The notes under the pieces: model-generated
Databases searched by the model: none
What the model was told of the DNA's origin: nothing
The model's input: the letters and a program-made list of their open reading frames with translations, nothing else
Shown here: positions 21,124 to 29,618 of the stretch, piece after piece
Position numbering within the stretch: position 1 is the stretch's first letter
How the letters are laid out: each line of letters begins with the position of its first letter
Program-made: the position numbers and the translations under genes
Assembly (NCBI GenBank): GCA_041497995.1
Contig: JBGQHM010000029.1
Span: 1 to 32,486 of the forward strand
From: DATKMS01 sp041497995
GTDB lineage: Bacteria > Desulfobacterota > Binatia > HRBIN30
DNA length: 32,486 nucleotides
Direction: 5' to 3'

Positions 21124-21429
21124 CTAGCAGTGCAGGACTTCAATTTCTTCTTCGCCAAGCTCGGCCACCTGCATGTCTTCGATGAAGCGCACGACTTGAC
21201 GCAGCGCCCCGTCGACGTATGGCACGTCGGTGCCGATCTTGCACACGCCAAGCACCGCGCGCTGCCACAAATCGTGGGCCTCGCATTCGGCAATCGAGAC
21301 GTTGAAGGTGTTCGCCACGCGCGCCTTGATCTTCTTGATGACGCCGCGCTTGCCCTTCAAGGAGTGATTCTCCGGCAGGAAGAGGGTGAGCTTGAGGACG
21401 CCGACCACCACGGCGGGTGATTTTCCCAC
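21124..21429 (-). CDS. ylxP: DUF503 family protein YlxP
   Basis: A 101-residue DUF503 protein with the family features VVGVLKLTLFLPENHSLKGKR near the N-terminus, then NVSIAECEAHDLWQRAVLGV and a terminal FIEDM...EIEVLH. Members lie between infB and rbfA in many genomes, as here, and are thought to act in ribosome assembly or translation, with little direct evidence. It starts with GTG at 21429 after GGGAG. Confidence 0.9.
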   Translation of the reverse strand: MGKSPAVVVGVLKLTLFLPENHSLKGKRGVIKKIKARVANTFNVSIAECEAHDLWQRAVLGVCKIGTDVPYVDGALRQVVRFIEDMQVAELGEEEIEVLHC

Positions 21430-21480
21430 GAGCGGACTCCCGCGTTCAGCCGGGCATGGCAGTGCCGCGCCCCGCAGAGC

Positions 21481-24126
21481 CTACACGCGGCGCTCGGCGC
21501 CCGTGGAGCGGCCGGTGGACGGCGTGAGCCGGCGGGCTACACGCTCCACGTCAAAGGCCTCAATGACATCGCCGACTTTCATGTCCTGGTAGTTCTCCAG
21601 GCCGATGCCACATTCGTACCCGGACTGCACCTCGCGGGCATCCTCCTTGAACCGCCGCAGGCTGACGATCTTGCCGGTGTATACGACGACGTGATCGCGC
21701 ACCAGACGTGCGGTGTTGTTACGGGTGATTTTGCCGTCGACCACAAATGAACCAGCAATTGTTCCAGCGCTGGGCACGCTAAACACCTGCCGGACCTCTG
21801 CACGCCCGATCGTCTTCTCGCGCACCGTCGGCTCCAGGAGACCTTCCATGGCATCGCGGATCTCGTTGAGCGCGTCGTAGATGACGGTGTAGAGGCGTAC
21901 GTCAACGCCTTCACGTTCGGCGATCTCCGCCGCCTTCGACTCCGGCCGTACGTTGAAGCCGATGATGACGGCGTTGGATGCCGACGCCAAGAGGGCGTCG
22001 CTCTCGGTGATGCCCCCGACGGACGCGTGGATCACATTGAGGCGAACCTCGTCGGTCGACAGCCGGGTGAGCGCATCGGTGACCGCTTCGACCGAGCCTT
22101 GCACGTCCGCTTTGATGACCACGCGCAGCTCTTTGACGTCGCCCGCCTGGATCTGCTGGTACAAGTCCTCCAGCGACACCTTGGCGGTCTTCACCAAGTT
22201 GGCCTCGCGTTGCTTGCCGCGGCGGTGTTCCGCCACCTGACGCGCCGTGGCTTCGTCCGTCACCGCCACAAACGGGCTGCCGGCGTCCGGAACGCCCTGT
22301 AGCCCGAGGATCTCCACCGGCATCGATGGGCCGGCAGTTTCAACCTTGTGGCCTTTGTCGTCGACCATGGCCCGTACGCGGCCATAGTTCCCGCCGCACA
22401 CGAACGGGGCACCAACTTTGAGAGTGCCCTCTTGCACCAGCACGGTGGCGACAGGACCGCGCCCCCGGTCGAGCTTTGCTTCGACGATCGTGCCTCGCGC
22501 CAACTTGTCGGGATTCGCTTTGAGATCGAGGATGTCAGCCTGCAGGAGGAGCATTTCGAGCAATTGCGCGAGGCCGTCTTTGGTCTTCGCCGAGACGGGC
22601 ACACAGATCGTATCGCCGCCCCAATCCTCGGCCACCAGACCGTAGTCCGTGAGGCCCTGCTTGATCTTCTCGATATTGGCGTCCGGTTTGTCGATCTTGT
22701 TGATCGCCACGATGATCGGCACGCTGGCGGCGCGCGCGTGATTGATCGCTTCGACGGTCTGCGGCATCACGCCGTCATCGGCCGCCACGACGAGAACGAC
22801 GATATCGGTAACCTTGGCGCCACGCGCACGCATCGCCGTGAAGGCCTCGTGGCCTGGCGTGTCGAGGAACGTGACCATGCGGCCATGCACGTCGACGCTG
22901 TACGCGCCGATGTGCTGTGTGATGCCACCTGCCTCTTGCGCCGTGACGTTGGTCTGGCGGATGGCGTCGAGCAAGGACGTCTTGCCATGGTCGACGTGGC
23001 CCATGATGGTCACAACCGGCGGTCGCGGCTGCACGGGTTCGTCGGATTGTGTTTCGTGTTCCACCTCGAGCATCGATTCGGCATCGAAGGCAACGTTCTC
23101 GACGTTGTACTCGAAGTCCGACGCGATCAGCGTCGCGGTGTCGATGTCGAGGGCTTGGTTGATCGTCGCCATCATCCCGGAGTCCATCAGCTTCTTGATG
23201 ATCTCGCCGGCCTTCACGCCCATGGCTTTGGCGAGCTCGCCGACCGTGATGGCCCCGGAAATGCGCACTACGCGCTTGCTGGCACGCGGTGTGGTGATCT
23301 CGGTCTTCTTCTGTTCCTTACCGGGCAGTGCCTTCTTCTTGCGCGGCATCTTGGCGCGCCGGCGCTCCTGCTCGGTCATCTCCTGGAACTCTGGCTTGCT
23401 GATGACTTTGCGCTTCTTCTTCTTCGGCTTGCCGTCGTCGATTGTTTCGGTGGGCACAACCGGCGGTACACCGACATCTCGCCGGCCGCGGGCCGCATCC
23501 GCTGCGGCGTCGCGACGAGCGGGCGCGGGAGTCTCCGTCTTCTTCAGATCGATGCGCCCCAAAACGCGCACACCACGCAGCGGCTCCACAGCCGTCCCCG
23601 GCACGTGTCGCTCTGGCTGCGGAAGGGCTGGTGCTTTGGCAATCCGCGGCGGCGCTGCGGGTACAGGTTCGGTTGCGGTGTCGGCGCTCGGTGCGGCTGC
23701 TAGCGGCGGCGGCACATGTTCGTCGGATGCCGGCAACGGCGGCAGAGGCTCCGACAGCGATTCGGGTGCGGCGAACGACTCGAACGCTTCCGTAGCCAGC
23801 GGCAGCGGCTCGGCCGACTCCGAGTCGCCAAGATCTTGTGTCGGCACCGGCTCGACGCGTGTTGTGCGGCGGCGGATCACGTTGGTCTTGACCCGCCGTT
23901 CAACCACCGTCTGGCCTTCGATTCCCTCGACAACCCGTTCATCGCCGACGGTGACCGAAGGCTTCTCTTCGGTACTGTGCTCAGCACGAAGCCGCTCGAC
24001 CTCGTCGTCGGTCAACGAGCTCTGCGAGCGCTTTCCGTGGACACCGAGCTTCTCGAGCTTAGTAATGAGATCCCTCGCGTCGACGTTCCATTCCTTCGAG
24101 AGCTCATGTATGCGTTTGCGCGACAT
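21481..24126 (-). CDS. infB: Translation initiation factor IF-2
   Basis: IF-2 is the GTPase that brings initiator fMet-tRNA to the 30S subunit and promotes subunit joining. The 881-residue protein has a first IF2_N module (RIHELSKEWNVDARDLITKL, residues 5-50), a long Pro/Ala/charged linker (55-285), a second IF2_N module (289-340), and the G domain with GHVDHGKT (376-383), DTPG (422-425) and NKID (476-479). Domains II to IV follow, with the fMet-tRNA-binding C2 domain at the end (GYECGIGLENYQDMKVGD). It starts one base after ylxR, whose TAG stop lies within its GAGGTAGG ribosome site. Confidence 0.97.
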   Translation of the reverse strand: MSRKRIHELSKEWNVDARDLITKLEKLGVHGKRSQSSLTDDEVERLRAEHSTEEKPSVTVGDERVVEGIEGQTVVERRVKTNVIRRRTTRVEPVPTQDLGDSESAEPLPLATEAFESFAAPESLSEPLPPLPASDEHVPPPLAAAPSADTATEPVPAAPPRIAKAPALPQPERHVPGTAVEPLRGVRVLGRIDLKKTETPAPARRDAAADAARGRRDVGVPPVVPTETIDDGKPKKKKRKVISKPEFQEMTEQERRRAKMPRKKKALPGKEQKKTEITTPRASKRVVRISGAITVGELAKAMGVKAGEIIKKLMDSGMMATINQALDIDTATLIASDFEYNVENVAFDAESMLEVEHETQSDEPVQPRPPVVTIMGHVDHGKTSLLDAIRQTNVTAQEAGGITQHIGAYSVDVHGRMVTFLDTPGHEAFTAMRARGAKVTDIVVLVVAADDGVMPQTVEAINHARAASVPIIVAINKIDKPDANIEKIKQGLTDYGLVAEDWGGDTICVPVSAKTKDGLAQLLEMLLLQADILDLKANPDKLARGTIVEAKLDRGRGPVATVLVQEGTLKVGAPFVCGGNYGRVRAMVDDKGHKVETAGPSMPVEILGLQGVPDAGSPFVAVTDEATARQVAEHRRGKQREANLVKTAKVSLEDLYQQIQAGDVKELRVVIKADVQGSVEAVTDALTRLSTDEVRLNVIHASVGGITESDALLASASNAVIIGFNVRPESKAAEIAEREGVDVRLYTVIYDALNEIRDAMEGLLEPTVREKTIGRAEVRQVFSVPSAGTIAGSFVVDGKITRNNTARLVRDHVVVYTGKIVSLRRFKEDAREVQSGYECGIGLENYQDMKVGDVIEAFDVERVARRLTPSTGRSTGAERRV

Positions 24127-24127
24127 C

Positions 24128-24418
24128 CTACCTCACCATAGCGGACTGCTCCGCCGCTTTCAGCTCTTGCACGAACGCCAGTCGCCGTGGCTTGTCGACG
24201 CTACGCCCCACGGAACGGACTGGACCACCCCGTGACGCGAAGCGCTCCCAGCACGTCGCCTGCGAATGCAGATATCCGCTGCGGCCGGCGAGTGCGCCCT
24301 CGGTCACGAGAGCTAACGCACCATCCGATCGGCTGGCGAAGCGCAGCAGCGCAGCCTGCGGAGCACGCGTGCCACAACCGACACACATGCGCACGGGAAC
24401 ATGTGGGGCAGGGCTCAC
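24128..24418 (-). CDS. ylxR: YlxR (DUF448) RNA-binding-type protein
   Basis: A 96-residue DUF448 protein with the conserved PVRMCVGCG motif, LLRFASR and GRSGYLHSQATCWERF, the latter resembling the family's GRGAYLC signature. YlxR proteins are thought to bind RNA; in some species they affect RNase P or transcription. It starts with GTG at 24418, overlapping the nusA stop (GTGA), and infB follows directly, the standard arrangement. Confidence 0.92.
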   Translation of the reverse strand: MSPAPHVPVRMCVGCGTRAPQAALLRFASRSDGALALVTEGALAGRSGYLHSQATCWERFASRGGPVRSVGRSVDKPRRLAFVQELKAAEQSAMVR

Positions 24419-25794
24419 GAAGCCTTGCCCTCCTCGGCTGCGACCTCGGTCTCGACAGCCGCCGGCTCGACGCTCGCCACCTCGGCATTTGCCGCCTCGG
24501 CTGCTTGCGCCGCCGCTTCAGCGGCAAGCACCGCCGCCTCCTCAGCTTCCCGCTGCTTCGTTTCGACGTAGGCGCGTGCCGCTTTGAGGATCGACGTAAC
24601 CTTCTCAGGACCAAGCCCTTCGATCTCAGCAATTGTCGACTCGTCCGCCCGCGCTACTTCCTCGGCGGACTTGAATCCATTCTGATACAGCAACTCGGCG
24701 GCGACATCGCCGAGACCAGGAACACTGGTCAGCGAAGCGCGCGCCTGCCGCGCCTCTTCGTCCGCCTCTGACTCGCTACGGACGTCCAGCTTGAATCCGG
24801 AAAGTCGCGACGCCAGACGGACGTTCTGGCCCTTGCGCCCGATGGCGAGCGAGAGCTGATCGTCGGGCACGATGACCTCCATGCTTTTCTCGTCCTCGTC
24901 CATGATGATCTTGGCGACCTTGGCGGGCGCCAGCGCGCGACAGACGAATTCGGCGGAATCGGGGGTCCAGTGGACGATGTCGATCTTCTCGCCACGCAGT
25001 TCCTGGACGACGGACTGCACGCGAGTGCCTTTCATGCCGACGCACGCGCCGACAGGATCGACGTCTTGGTCGTTCGACACGACGGCGATCTTGGCGCGAC
25101 CGCCCGGCTCGCGCGCCGCCCCTTTGATCTCCACGATGCCTTCGTACACCTCCGGGACTTCCTGCTCGAAGAGCTTCATCAGGAATCCCGGGTGCGTGCG
25201 CGACAAAACGATCTGCGGTCCCTTACTCGTCATCTCGACTTCGAGGATAAAGGCGCGAATACGATCGCCCTGGCGGTAGCGTTCGCGCGGGATCTGCTCC
25301 TTCTCCGGGAGGATGGCGTCGGTGCGCCCCAGGTTCACGATGATGTTCTTTTTCTCGAAGCGTTGGACAATGCCCGAGTGCGTCAGTTCGCCCTTACGGT
25401 CCTTGAACTCGTTGTAGATGATGTCGCGTTCGGCATCGCGCAGCCGCTGGATCAGGCTTTGTTTCGCGGCTTGGGCGGCGATACGTCCATAGCTCTGGTC
25501 GAGCTTTTCCAGCAGCTCGTCACCGACCTCGGCGTCGGGGTCCAGGTTGGCGCGTGCGTCGGTCTTTGAGGTTTGCGTTTCAGGGTCGGTCACTTCCTCA
25601 ACCACCGTCAGAATCTTGAAGAGCTCGACTTCGCCGACATCCGGGTTGAATTTCGCTTCCAAGTGGATGGTGGGACCGACGATCTTCTTGGCCGCGGACA
25701 GCATGGCACTTTCGATGGCGCTCACGACGATGGTTCGATCGATGCCCTTCTCTTTGCTGACTTGCTCGATGACGCGGCTCAACTCCGGTTGCAT
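24415..25794 (-). CDS. nusA: Transcription termination/antitermination factor NusA
   Basis: NusA binds RNA polymerase and controls pausing, intrinsic termination and antitermination. The 459-residue protein has the polymerase-binding N-terminal domain (1-125), an S1 domain (about 135-200, GELTHSGIVQRFEKKNIIVNLG), two KH domains (about 230-345, with GMKGTRVQSVVQELRGEKIDIV and IGRKGQNVRLASRLSG), helix-hairpin-helix motifs (SVPGLGDVAAELL, EIEGLGPEKVTSIL) and an Ala/Glu-rich acidic tail. The tail is unlike the E. coli acidic repeats. A strong AAGGAGG site precedes the ATG. It follows rimP by 18 bases. Confidence 0.96.
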   Translation of the reverse strand: MQPELSRVIEQVSKEKGIDRTIVVSAIESAMLSAAKKIVGPTIHLEAKFNPDVGEVELFKILTVVEEVTDPETQTSKTDARANLDPDAEVGDELLEKLDQSYGRIAAQAAKQSLIQRLRDAERDIIYNEFKDRKGELTHSGIVQRFEKKNIIVNLGRTDAILPEKEQIPRERYRQGDRIRAFILEVEMTSKGPQIVLSRTHPGFLMKLFEQEVPEVYEGIVEIKGAAREPGGRAKIAVVSNDQDVDPVGACVGMKGTRVQSVVQELRGEKIDIVHWTPDSAEFVCRALAPAKVAKIIMDEDEKSMEVIVPDDQLSLAIGRKGQNVRLASRLSGFKLDVRSESEADEEARQARASLTSVPGLGDVAAELLYQNGFKSAEEVARADESTIAEIEGLGPEKVTSILKAARAYVETKQREAEEAAVLAAEAAAQAAEAANAEVASVEPAAVETEVAAEEGKAS

Positions 25795-25812
25795 GACGAC
25801 CTCCTTGCCCGG

Positions 25813-26280
25813 TTACGCCTCGGCTTCGTAGTTCGCCTGGGCAATTTCCGCGAAGCGGATGGTATGACTCCCCTCCGTGGTGCCCATGACAATTCCGTCC
25901 GAGTTGACCGCCTCCAGCACGCCAACGAAGGCGCGGCGCCCATCCAAGGGTCCGGCTGTTCGGACGCGTACCTTCTTTCCGAGATAGCGCTGAAAGTGAT
26001 CGGGGCGACGTAGTCGGCGATTGATGCCCGGCGAGGACACTTCCAAATTGTAGGATCCCGGGATGGCGTTATGGACATCCAACACGTCGCCCAGCTGTCG
26101 GCTCACGCGTGTGAGATCATCAAGGGACACGCCCCCGACCCCACCACGGCGATCGAGGTAGAGGCGCAGCACCATGCCTCGGGTTTCCCGGCGGAATTCC
26201 ACGTCAACTATTTCCAAATCCTCATGCGTAACCAACGGCTCGGCGACTGCCCAGACCCGCTCGGCTACAGTCTCGTTCAT
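25813..26280 (-). CDS. rimP: Ribosome maturation factor RimP
   Basis: RimP assists 30S maturation. The 155-residue protein has the family features EDLEIVDVEFRRETRGMVLRLYLDR, GVSLDDLTRVSRQLGDVLD and the signature YNLEVSSPGINRRLRRPDHF, followed by the SH3-like C-terminal domain. GAGGAA provides the ribosome site, lying immediately after a hairpin with a T-run. It heads the rimP-nusA-ylxR-infB-ylxP-rbfA-truB operon. Confidence 0.96.
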   Translation of the reverse strand: MNETVAERVWAVAEPLVTHEDLEIVDVEFRRETRGMVLRLYLDRRGGVGGVSLDDLTRVSRQLGDVLDVHNAIPGSYNLEVSSPGINRRLRRPDHFQRYLGKKVRVRTAGPLDGRRAFVGVLEAVNSDGIVMGTTEGSHTIRFAEIAQANYEAEA

Positions 26281-26291
26281 CGTTCCTCAAA

Positions 26292-26318
26292 TGAAAAAGT
26301 GGGCGCGGTGGCCCACTT
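26292..26318 (-). terminator. Intrinsic terminator or attenuator just before rimP
   Basis: Read on the minus strand, AAGTGGGC (26318-26311) pairs with GCCCACTT (26304-26297) around a six-base loop, and the T-run continues as TTTTT before CAT. The rimP ribosome site begins a few bases after the T-run, so transcription of rimP must either read through or be regulated here. Confidence 0.55.
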
Positions 26319-26347
26319 CGCTACTCAGCGGCCCAAGTTGTAGCAGA

Positions 26348-26377
26348 GCTGTAGCACAGGCCACCTAGGGGCCGCAA
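26348..26377 (-). promoter_or_regulatory. Possible promoter of the rimP operon
   Basis: On the minus strand TTGCGG (26377-26372) is followed after 18 bases by TACAGC (26353-26348). The match is modest. If used, the leader would contain the hairpin before rimP. The rest of 26319-26490 shows a weak GC-rich hairpin near 26434-26448, possibly the end of greA transcripts. Confidence 0.3.
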
Positions 26378-26490
26378 GGATGCCAGGGCTGATCCGACAT
26401 CGCGCGCAAGTACAACAATAGTGCCGGCACCTTAGGCGCCGTCTGGCATCCCAAATGTCACAGCTGTCTTGGTGGTGAAATTGCGCGATT

Positions 26491-26961
26491 TCAACTTCGT
26501 TCGTGCATCGTGACCAACTCGGTGATCTGGTAACTGCGCTTACCCCGCGGTGTTTGCACCTCCACCTCGTCACCGACCGATTTGTTGAGCAAAGCGCGAC
26601 CGATGGGCGAGCCGAGCGAGATCTGCCCAGCGCCGGCATTGACCTCCTCAGGAAAGACGATTTCATAGACCTGCGATGCACCATCATCGAGGTCTTCCAC
26701 CGTCACGCGGCTGCCGTAGGCGACGACACCATGAGGAATCGACTGCACGTTGTAGAGCGAGAGCTCGCGGATGCGACCCTGGATCTGGCCGATGCGTGCA
26801 CGCACGAACTCCTGCCGGCTCTTGGCCGCTTCGTACTCGGCGTTCTCGCTCAGATCGCCGTGCGCCACAGCCTCCGCCAAGTCCTTCGGCAGTTTATGGC
26901 TGAGCTCGTACTGCAGATCGGCGAGATCCTTCTTCAGTCGTTGGAGAACCGGCAGTTCCAT
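26491..26961 (-). CDS. greA: Transcription elongation factor GreA
   Basis: GreA rescues backtracked RNA polymerase by stimulating transcript cleavage. The 156-residue protein has the long coiled-coil N-terminal domain with the tip motif HGDLSENAEYEAAK, carrying the acidic residues needed for cleavage, and a C-terminal FKBP-like domain (PEEVNAGAGQISLGSPIGRALL, GDEVEVQTPRGKRSYQI). Length is normal. It starts eight bases after the CoA transferase stop, so the two are probably co-transcribed. Confidence 0.96.
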   Translation of the reverse strand: MELPVLQRLKKDLADLQYELSHKLPKDLAEAVAHGDLSENAEYEAAKSRQEFVRARIGQIQGRIRELSLYNVQSIPHGVVAYGSRVTVEDLDDGASQVYEIVFPEEVNAGAGQISLGSPIGRALLNKSVGDEVEVQTPRGKRSYQITELVTMHERS

Positions 26962-26969
26962 CGTCGCCC

Positions 26970-28163
26970 CTATATCACACCATCACGTCGCAATTTGTCC
27001 ATCTCGCTGGCCGATAGCCCCAAGAGACCAGCATAGATCTCGTCGTTGTGCTGACCCAGCTCCGGTCCGAGGTGGTCGATACCGCCCGGAGACTCGGAGA
27101 GCTTGAACGGCACGCCGGTCACCGGAACCCGCCCGAGCTTCTCGTGTGGCAGATCGACGATCATCTGGCGCGCGCGCAGATGCGGATCCGTGAACAGCTG
27201 ATCCACTGTCATCACCGGTCCGCACGGTACGTTGGCTCCGTCTGGGCCAAGCACCTGCATCACCTCGGCAACTGTGCGCTCCTTCACCCAGTCGCCGACC
27301 ACTTGGTTGACCTCGTCGTGGTGTTCCAGCCGGGCGGGTGGTGACTTGAAGCGTGGGTCACGGCCCAACTCGGGCATGCCCATCGCTGTCACCAAGCTAC
27401 GAAACAGCTGGCTGTTCCCCACACCGATCACGACCCAGCCGTCCTTGGCGGGAAAGCAGTCGTACGGCGCCGTGAAGGGATGGCGGTTCCCGTTGCGCTC
27501 GGGGAGCTGGCCAGTGAGGCCGTACACCGTCGGCCAGTTATCGAGCATGCTGAAAATCGCATCCATGTTGGACACGTCCACCATCTGTCCCTTGCCGGTT
27601 CGATCCCGGTAGTGCAGCGCGCAGGTCACCGCGAGCGCCGTGAACACGCCACCGATGAAGTCGCCGAGGGCGCCGCCGCCACGCGTAGGCGGTCCATCCG
27701 GCGAGCCGGTCAACGCCATCAGCCCGCCCATGGCCTGGGCGATGATGTCGTAGGATGTCCGCTGCGCATAGGGTCCACTCTGCCCGAAGCCGGACAGAGC
27801 GGCATAGATGAGTCGGGGATTGATCTCGGCGAGCGCTTTGTAGCCGAAGCCCCACTTCTCCATCGTCCCCGCCGCGAAGTTCTCCACGACCACGTCTGCA
27901 TGGCCCACGAGCTTGCGAAACAACTCCGCGCCCTGTGGCTTGCGGAGATCGAGGGTGATGCCCTTCTTGTTGCGATTCAGCGCGAGGAAGACGACGGGGA
28001 CGCCATCAACGGCAGGATACCCATAGCGACCGTCGTCGCCGCGTCCGGGCAGCTCGACCTTGATGATCTGCGCACCCATATCGGCAAGTAACGTGGTCGC
28101 ATAGGGACCGGCAATCACGCGGGTAAGGTCCACTATGCGGACGTCGTCCAAGGCCCTCGGCAT
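26970..28163 (-). CDS. Family III CoA transferase (CaiB/BaiF type)
   Basis: A 397-residue CaiB/BaiF-family CoA transferase with LDDVRIVDLTRVIAGPYAT, GAQIIKVELPGRGDDGR, NKKGITLDL, catalytic D168 (GALGDFIGG) and TGKGQMVDVSNMD. These features fit enzymes that transfer CoA from an acyl-CoA to an organic acid through an aspartyl thioester. Substrate unknown. Its ATG overlaps the stop of the 58-residue membrane peptide gene by one base (TGATG) and greA follows eight bases later, an unusual partner for a transcription factor gene. Confidence 0.93.
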   Translation of the reverse strand: MPRALDDVRIVDLTRVIAGPYATTLLADMGAQIIKVELPGRGDDGRYGYPAVDGVPVVFLALNRNKKGITLDLRKPQGAELFRKLVGHADVVVENFAAGTMEKWGFGYKALAEINPRLIYAALSGFGQSGPYAQRTSYDIIAQAMGGLMALTGSPDGPPTRGGGALGDFIGGVFTALAVTCALHYRDRTGKGQMVDVSNMDAIFSMLDNWPTVYGLTGQLPERNGNRHPFTAPYDCFPAKDGWVVIGVGNSQLFRSLVTAMGMPELGRDPRFKSPPARLEHHDEVNQVVGDWVKERTVAEVMQVLGPDGANVPCGPVMTVDQLFTDPHLRARQMIVDLPHEKLGRVPVTGVPFKLSESPGGIDHLGPELGQHNDEIYAGLLGLSASEMDKLRRDGVI

Positions 28164-28339
28164 CAGCGCCGGCTTTCCCCGAGTGCCTCTTCTGCGGCTT
28201 TGTGGTGGGCGTCACCGCGATATTTGGATGCCGACCCCTGAAACCAGCTGAGCGCACCCGATTGGACCAACTCGCCGTAGTGGAGGTAGTAGTACATGAG
28301 GCCCACACCCATCACGAAGCCGATCACAAATCGTTTCAT
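28163..28339 (-). CDS. Small single-pass membrane peptide (58 aa)
   Basis: ATG at 28339-28337 opens a 58-residue frame ending in TGA at 28165-28163, which overlaps the CoA transferase ATG. The peptide begins KRFVIGFVMGVGLMYYYL, a positively charged start and one hydrophobic membrane helix, and continues as a polar, Ala/His/Glu-containing tail to GESRR. A strong promoter lies 24 bases upstream of the start codon and codon choice is regular, so it is likely translated. No strong ribosome site is seen in the short leader. Family not recognised. Confidence 0.65.
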   Translation of the reverse strand: MKRFVIGFVMGVGLMYYYLHYGELVQSGALSWFQGSASKYRGDAHHKAAEEALGESRR

Positions 28340-28362
28340 GCGCAGTCGCCGTTGTGCGTTGG

Positions 28363-28391
28363 ATGATAGTATGCGGTCCGAAGGCAGTCAA
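28363..28391 (-). promoter_or_regulatory. Strong promoter of the peptide-CoA transferase-greA unit
   Basis: On the minus strand TTGACT (28391-28386), 17 bases and TATCAT (28368-28363) match consensus at five of six positions each. The start of transcription would be near 28356, about 17 bases before the small-peptide ATG. Confidence 0.65.
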
Positions 28392-28406
28392 AGCAGTCCG
28401 CTACCG

Positions 28407-28742
28407 TTACTCGGGTGGACGGCGATCGAGCGTCACCCAGGCACCCCGTTGTCGGAGACGCTCTACCTCGCGCGGCGTCTGACGACCAGCCCGACCGAGC
28501 GCCCGCAGCAGGTCGTTGGTCATATCCGCTGCAATCTGATCGCACACCGCCCCTTCCCCGTCGAGATCTGCCGCTAGGAACTTCTCCACCTTATCGCGTG
28601 GCGCGCCGCTGGCAACGAAGAGATCCATCATCGTTGCCATATCGGCGCCGCGGTGCGCGGCGAAGACCGCCGCCAATCGCGTACAGTCGTCGCAACGGCG
28701 CCGCCACCAGCGCGCTGGCTGGGTACAGATCCGACAACGCAT
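28407..28742 (-). CDS. Small zinc-ribbon-like protein, function unknown
   Basis: A 111-residue soluble protein that starts MRCRICTQPARWW and carries a CxxC...CxxC set (RCRICT and RRCDDCT), consistent with one zinc ribbon, followed by a helical part with RDKVEKFLAADLDGEGAV and MTNDLLRALGRAG. ATG 28742 is chosen so that the zinc motif is at the very start; a GTG at 28751 would add three residues. A TAGAGT hexamer ends seven bases before the ATG, so this gene may also be leaderless, though no good -35 is visible. It is divergent from the comF-like gene. Confidence 0.65.
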   Translation of the reverse strand: MRCRICTQPARWWRRRCDDCTRLAAVFAAHRGADMATMMDLFVASGAPRDKVEKFLAADLDGEGAVCDQIAADMTNDLLRALGRAGRQTPREVERLRQRGAWVTLDRRPPE

Positions 28743-28833
28743 GCCGGTCACTCTAGCAGTCTGTCGGACTTGCTAGCCAGCAGCGACCCATCGGGGAGCG
28801 GACCAGAGAAATGACGCTGGCCGCAGGCCCTCG

Positions 28834-28862
28834 TTGCGCCCTGCTTCGTCCCCGCATAGCAT
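28834..28862 (+). promoter_or_regulatory. Promoter giving a leaderless comF-like transcript
   Basis: TTGCGC (28834-28839), exactly 17 bases and TAGCAT (28857-28862) are followed after six bases by the GTG start at 28869, so transcription would begin at the start codon. Confidence 0.5.
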
Positions 28863-28868
28863 GCCGGG

Positions 28869-29597
28869 GTGCGCCATCTTTGGGAAGTGCTGCTCAATCT
28901 GCTCTACCCACCTGCTTGCTCCGCGTGCGGACGGCGCACCGAACGGCCGGAATTTTGTCGCCAGTGCCGTCTGCGGATCGCGACGCCTTCGTCTCCACTG
29001 TGTCTGACGTGCGGGCTGCCGTTTCTGACGCGTGGTGACGCCGACCACGCCTGTGCGCGGTGCCTCGAGCATCCACCACGCTTCGGTCGCGCCCGGGCTT
29101 GCACCATCTATGATGCCGCCGCCGGCGACCAGCCGCTCAACTCGGTCCTCCAAAAGTACAAGTACAGCCGCGACGTATGGCTGGCCCGGCCGCTCGGGGC
29201 GCTGCTGGTCGAACGCTCTCCGTTCGCGGTCGATACCTACGACGTCATGATGCCAGTGCCGCTCCACGTGCAACGACTGCGCTGGCGTGGATTCAATCAG
29301 GCACAACTTCTGGCGCGGCCGTTGGCGCGTGCAGCTGGCGTCCCGCTCGACGCGCGCGCCTTGCAGCGCGTACGGCCGACGCGCCCGCAAGTCGAGCTCG
29401 GTGAGAAGGAGCGGCGCCAGAACGTCGCGGGGGCGTTTCGAGTCGCTCGCCCGCACCAGGTCGATGGCCGCCGTATCCTGTTGGTTGACGACGTGTACAC
29501 CACCGGCGCGACGGTCGACGAATGTAGTCGCGTGCTGCGTCACGCCGGCGCGGTGAGCGTCGATGTCCTCGTTCTCGCGCGTGCCGTTCTTCACTAG
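28869..29597 (+). CDS. ComF/GntX family phosphoribosyltransferase-like protein
   Basis: A 242-residue ComF-family protein. Two zinc ribbons open it (C17, C20, C30, C33 and C45, C48, C62, C65), followed by the double-stranded core with VLQKYKYSRD and PVPLHVQRLRWRGFNQAQLLA, a family signature. The phosphoribosyl-pyrophosphate loop LLVDDVYTTGAT is at about 204-215. ComF in competent bacteria helps single-stranded DNA processing after uptake; GntX-type homologues have other roles, and no competence genes are nearby. The GTG start at 28869 is the best one, and the transcript seems leaderless. Confidence 0.9.
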   Translation: MRHLWEVLLNLLYPPACSACGRRTERPEFCRQCRLRIATPSSPLCLTCGLPFLTRGDADHACARCLEHPPRFGRARACTIYDAAAGDQPLNSVLQKYKYSRDVWLARPLGALLVERSPFAVDTYDVMMPVPLHVQRLRWRGFNQAQLLARPLARAAGVPLDARALQRVRPTRPQVELGEKERRQNVAGAFRVARPHQVDGRRILLVDDVYTTGATVDECSRVLRHAGAVSVDVLVLARAVLH

Positions 29598-29618
29598 CTA
29601 TGAGGCGCGACAGTCGGT

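Noticed and set aside
22742..24235. 497-residue plus-strand open frame (also 22348-23703)
   Set aside because: Antisense to infB; Ser/Arg-rich composition and no recognisable domain.
27595..27610. tRNA T-arm-like CCGGTTCGATCCCGG
   Set aside because: It lies inside the CoA transferase coding sequence (HYRDRTGKG) and no other tRNA arms surround it.
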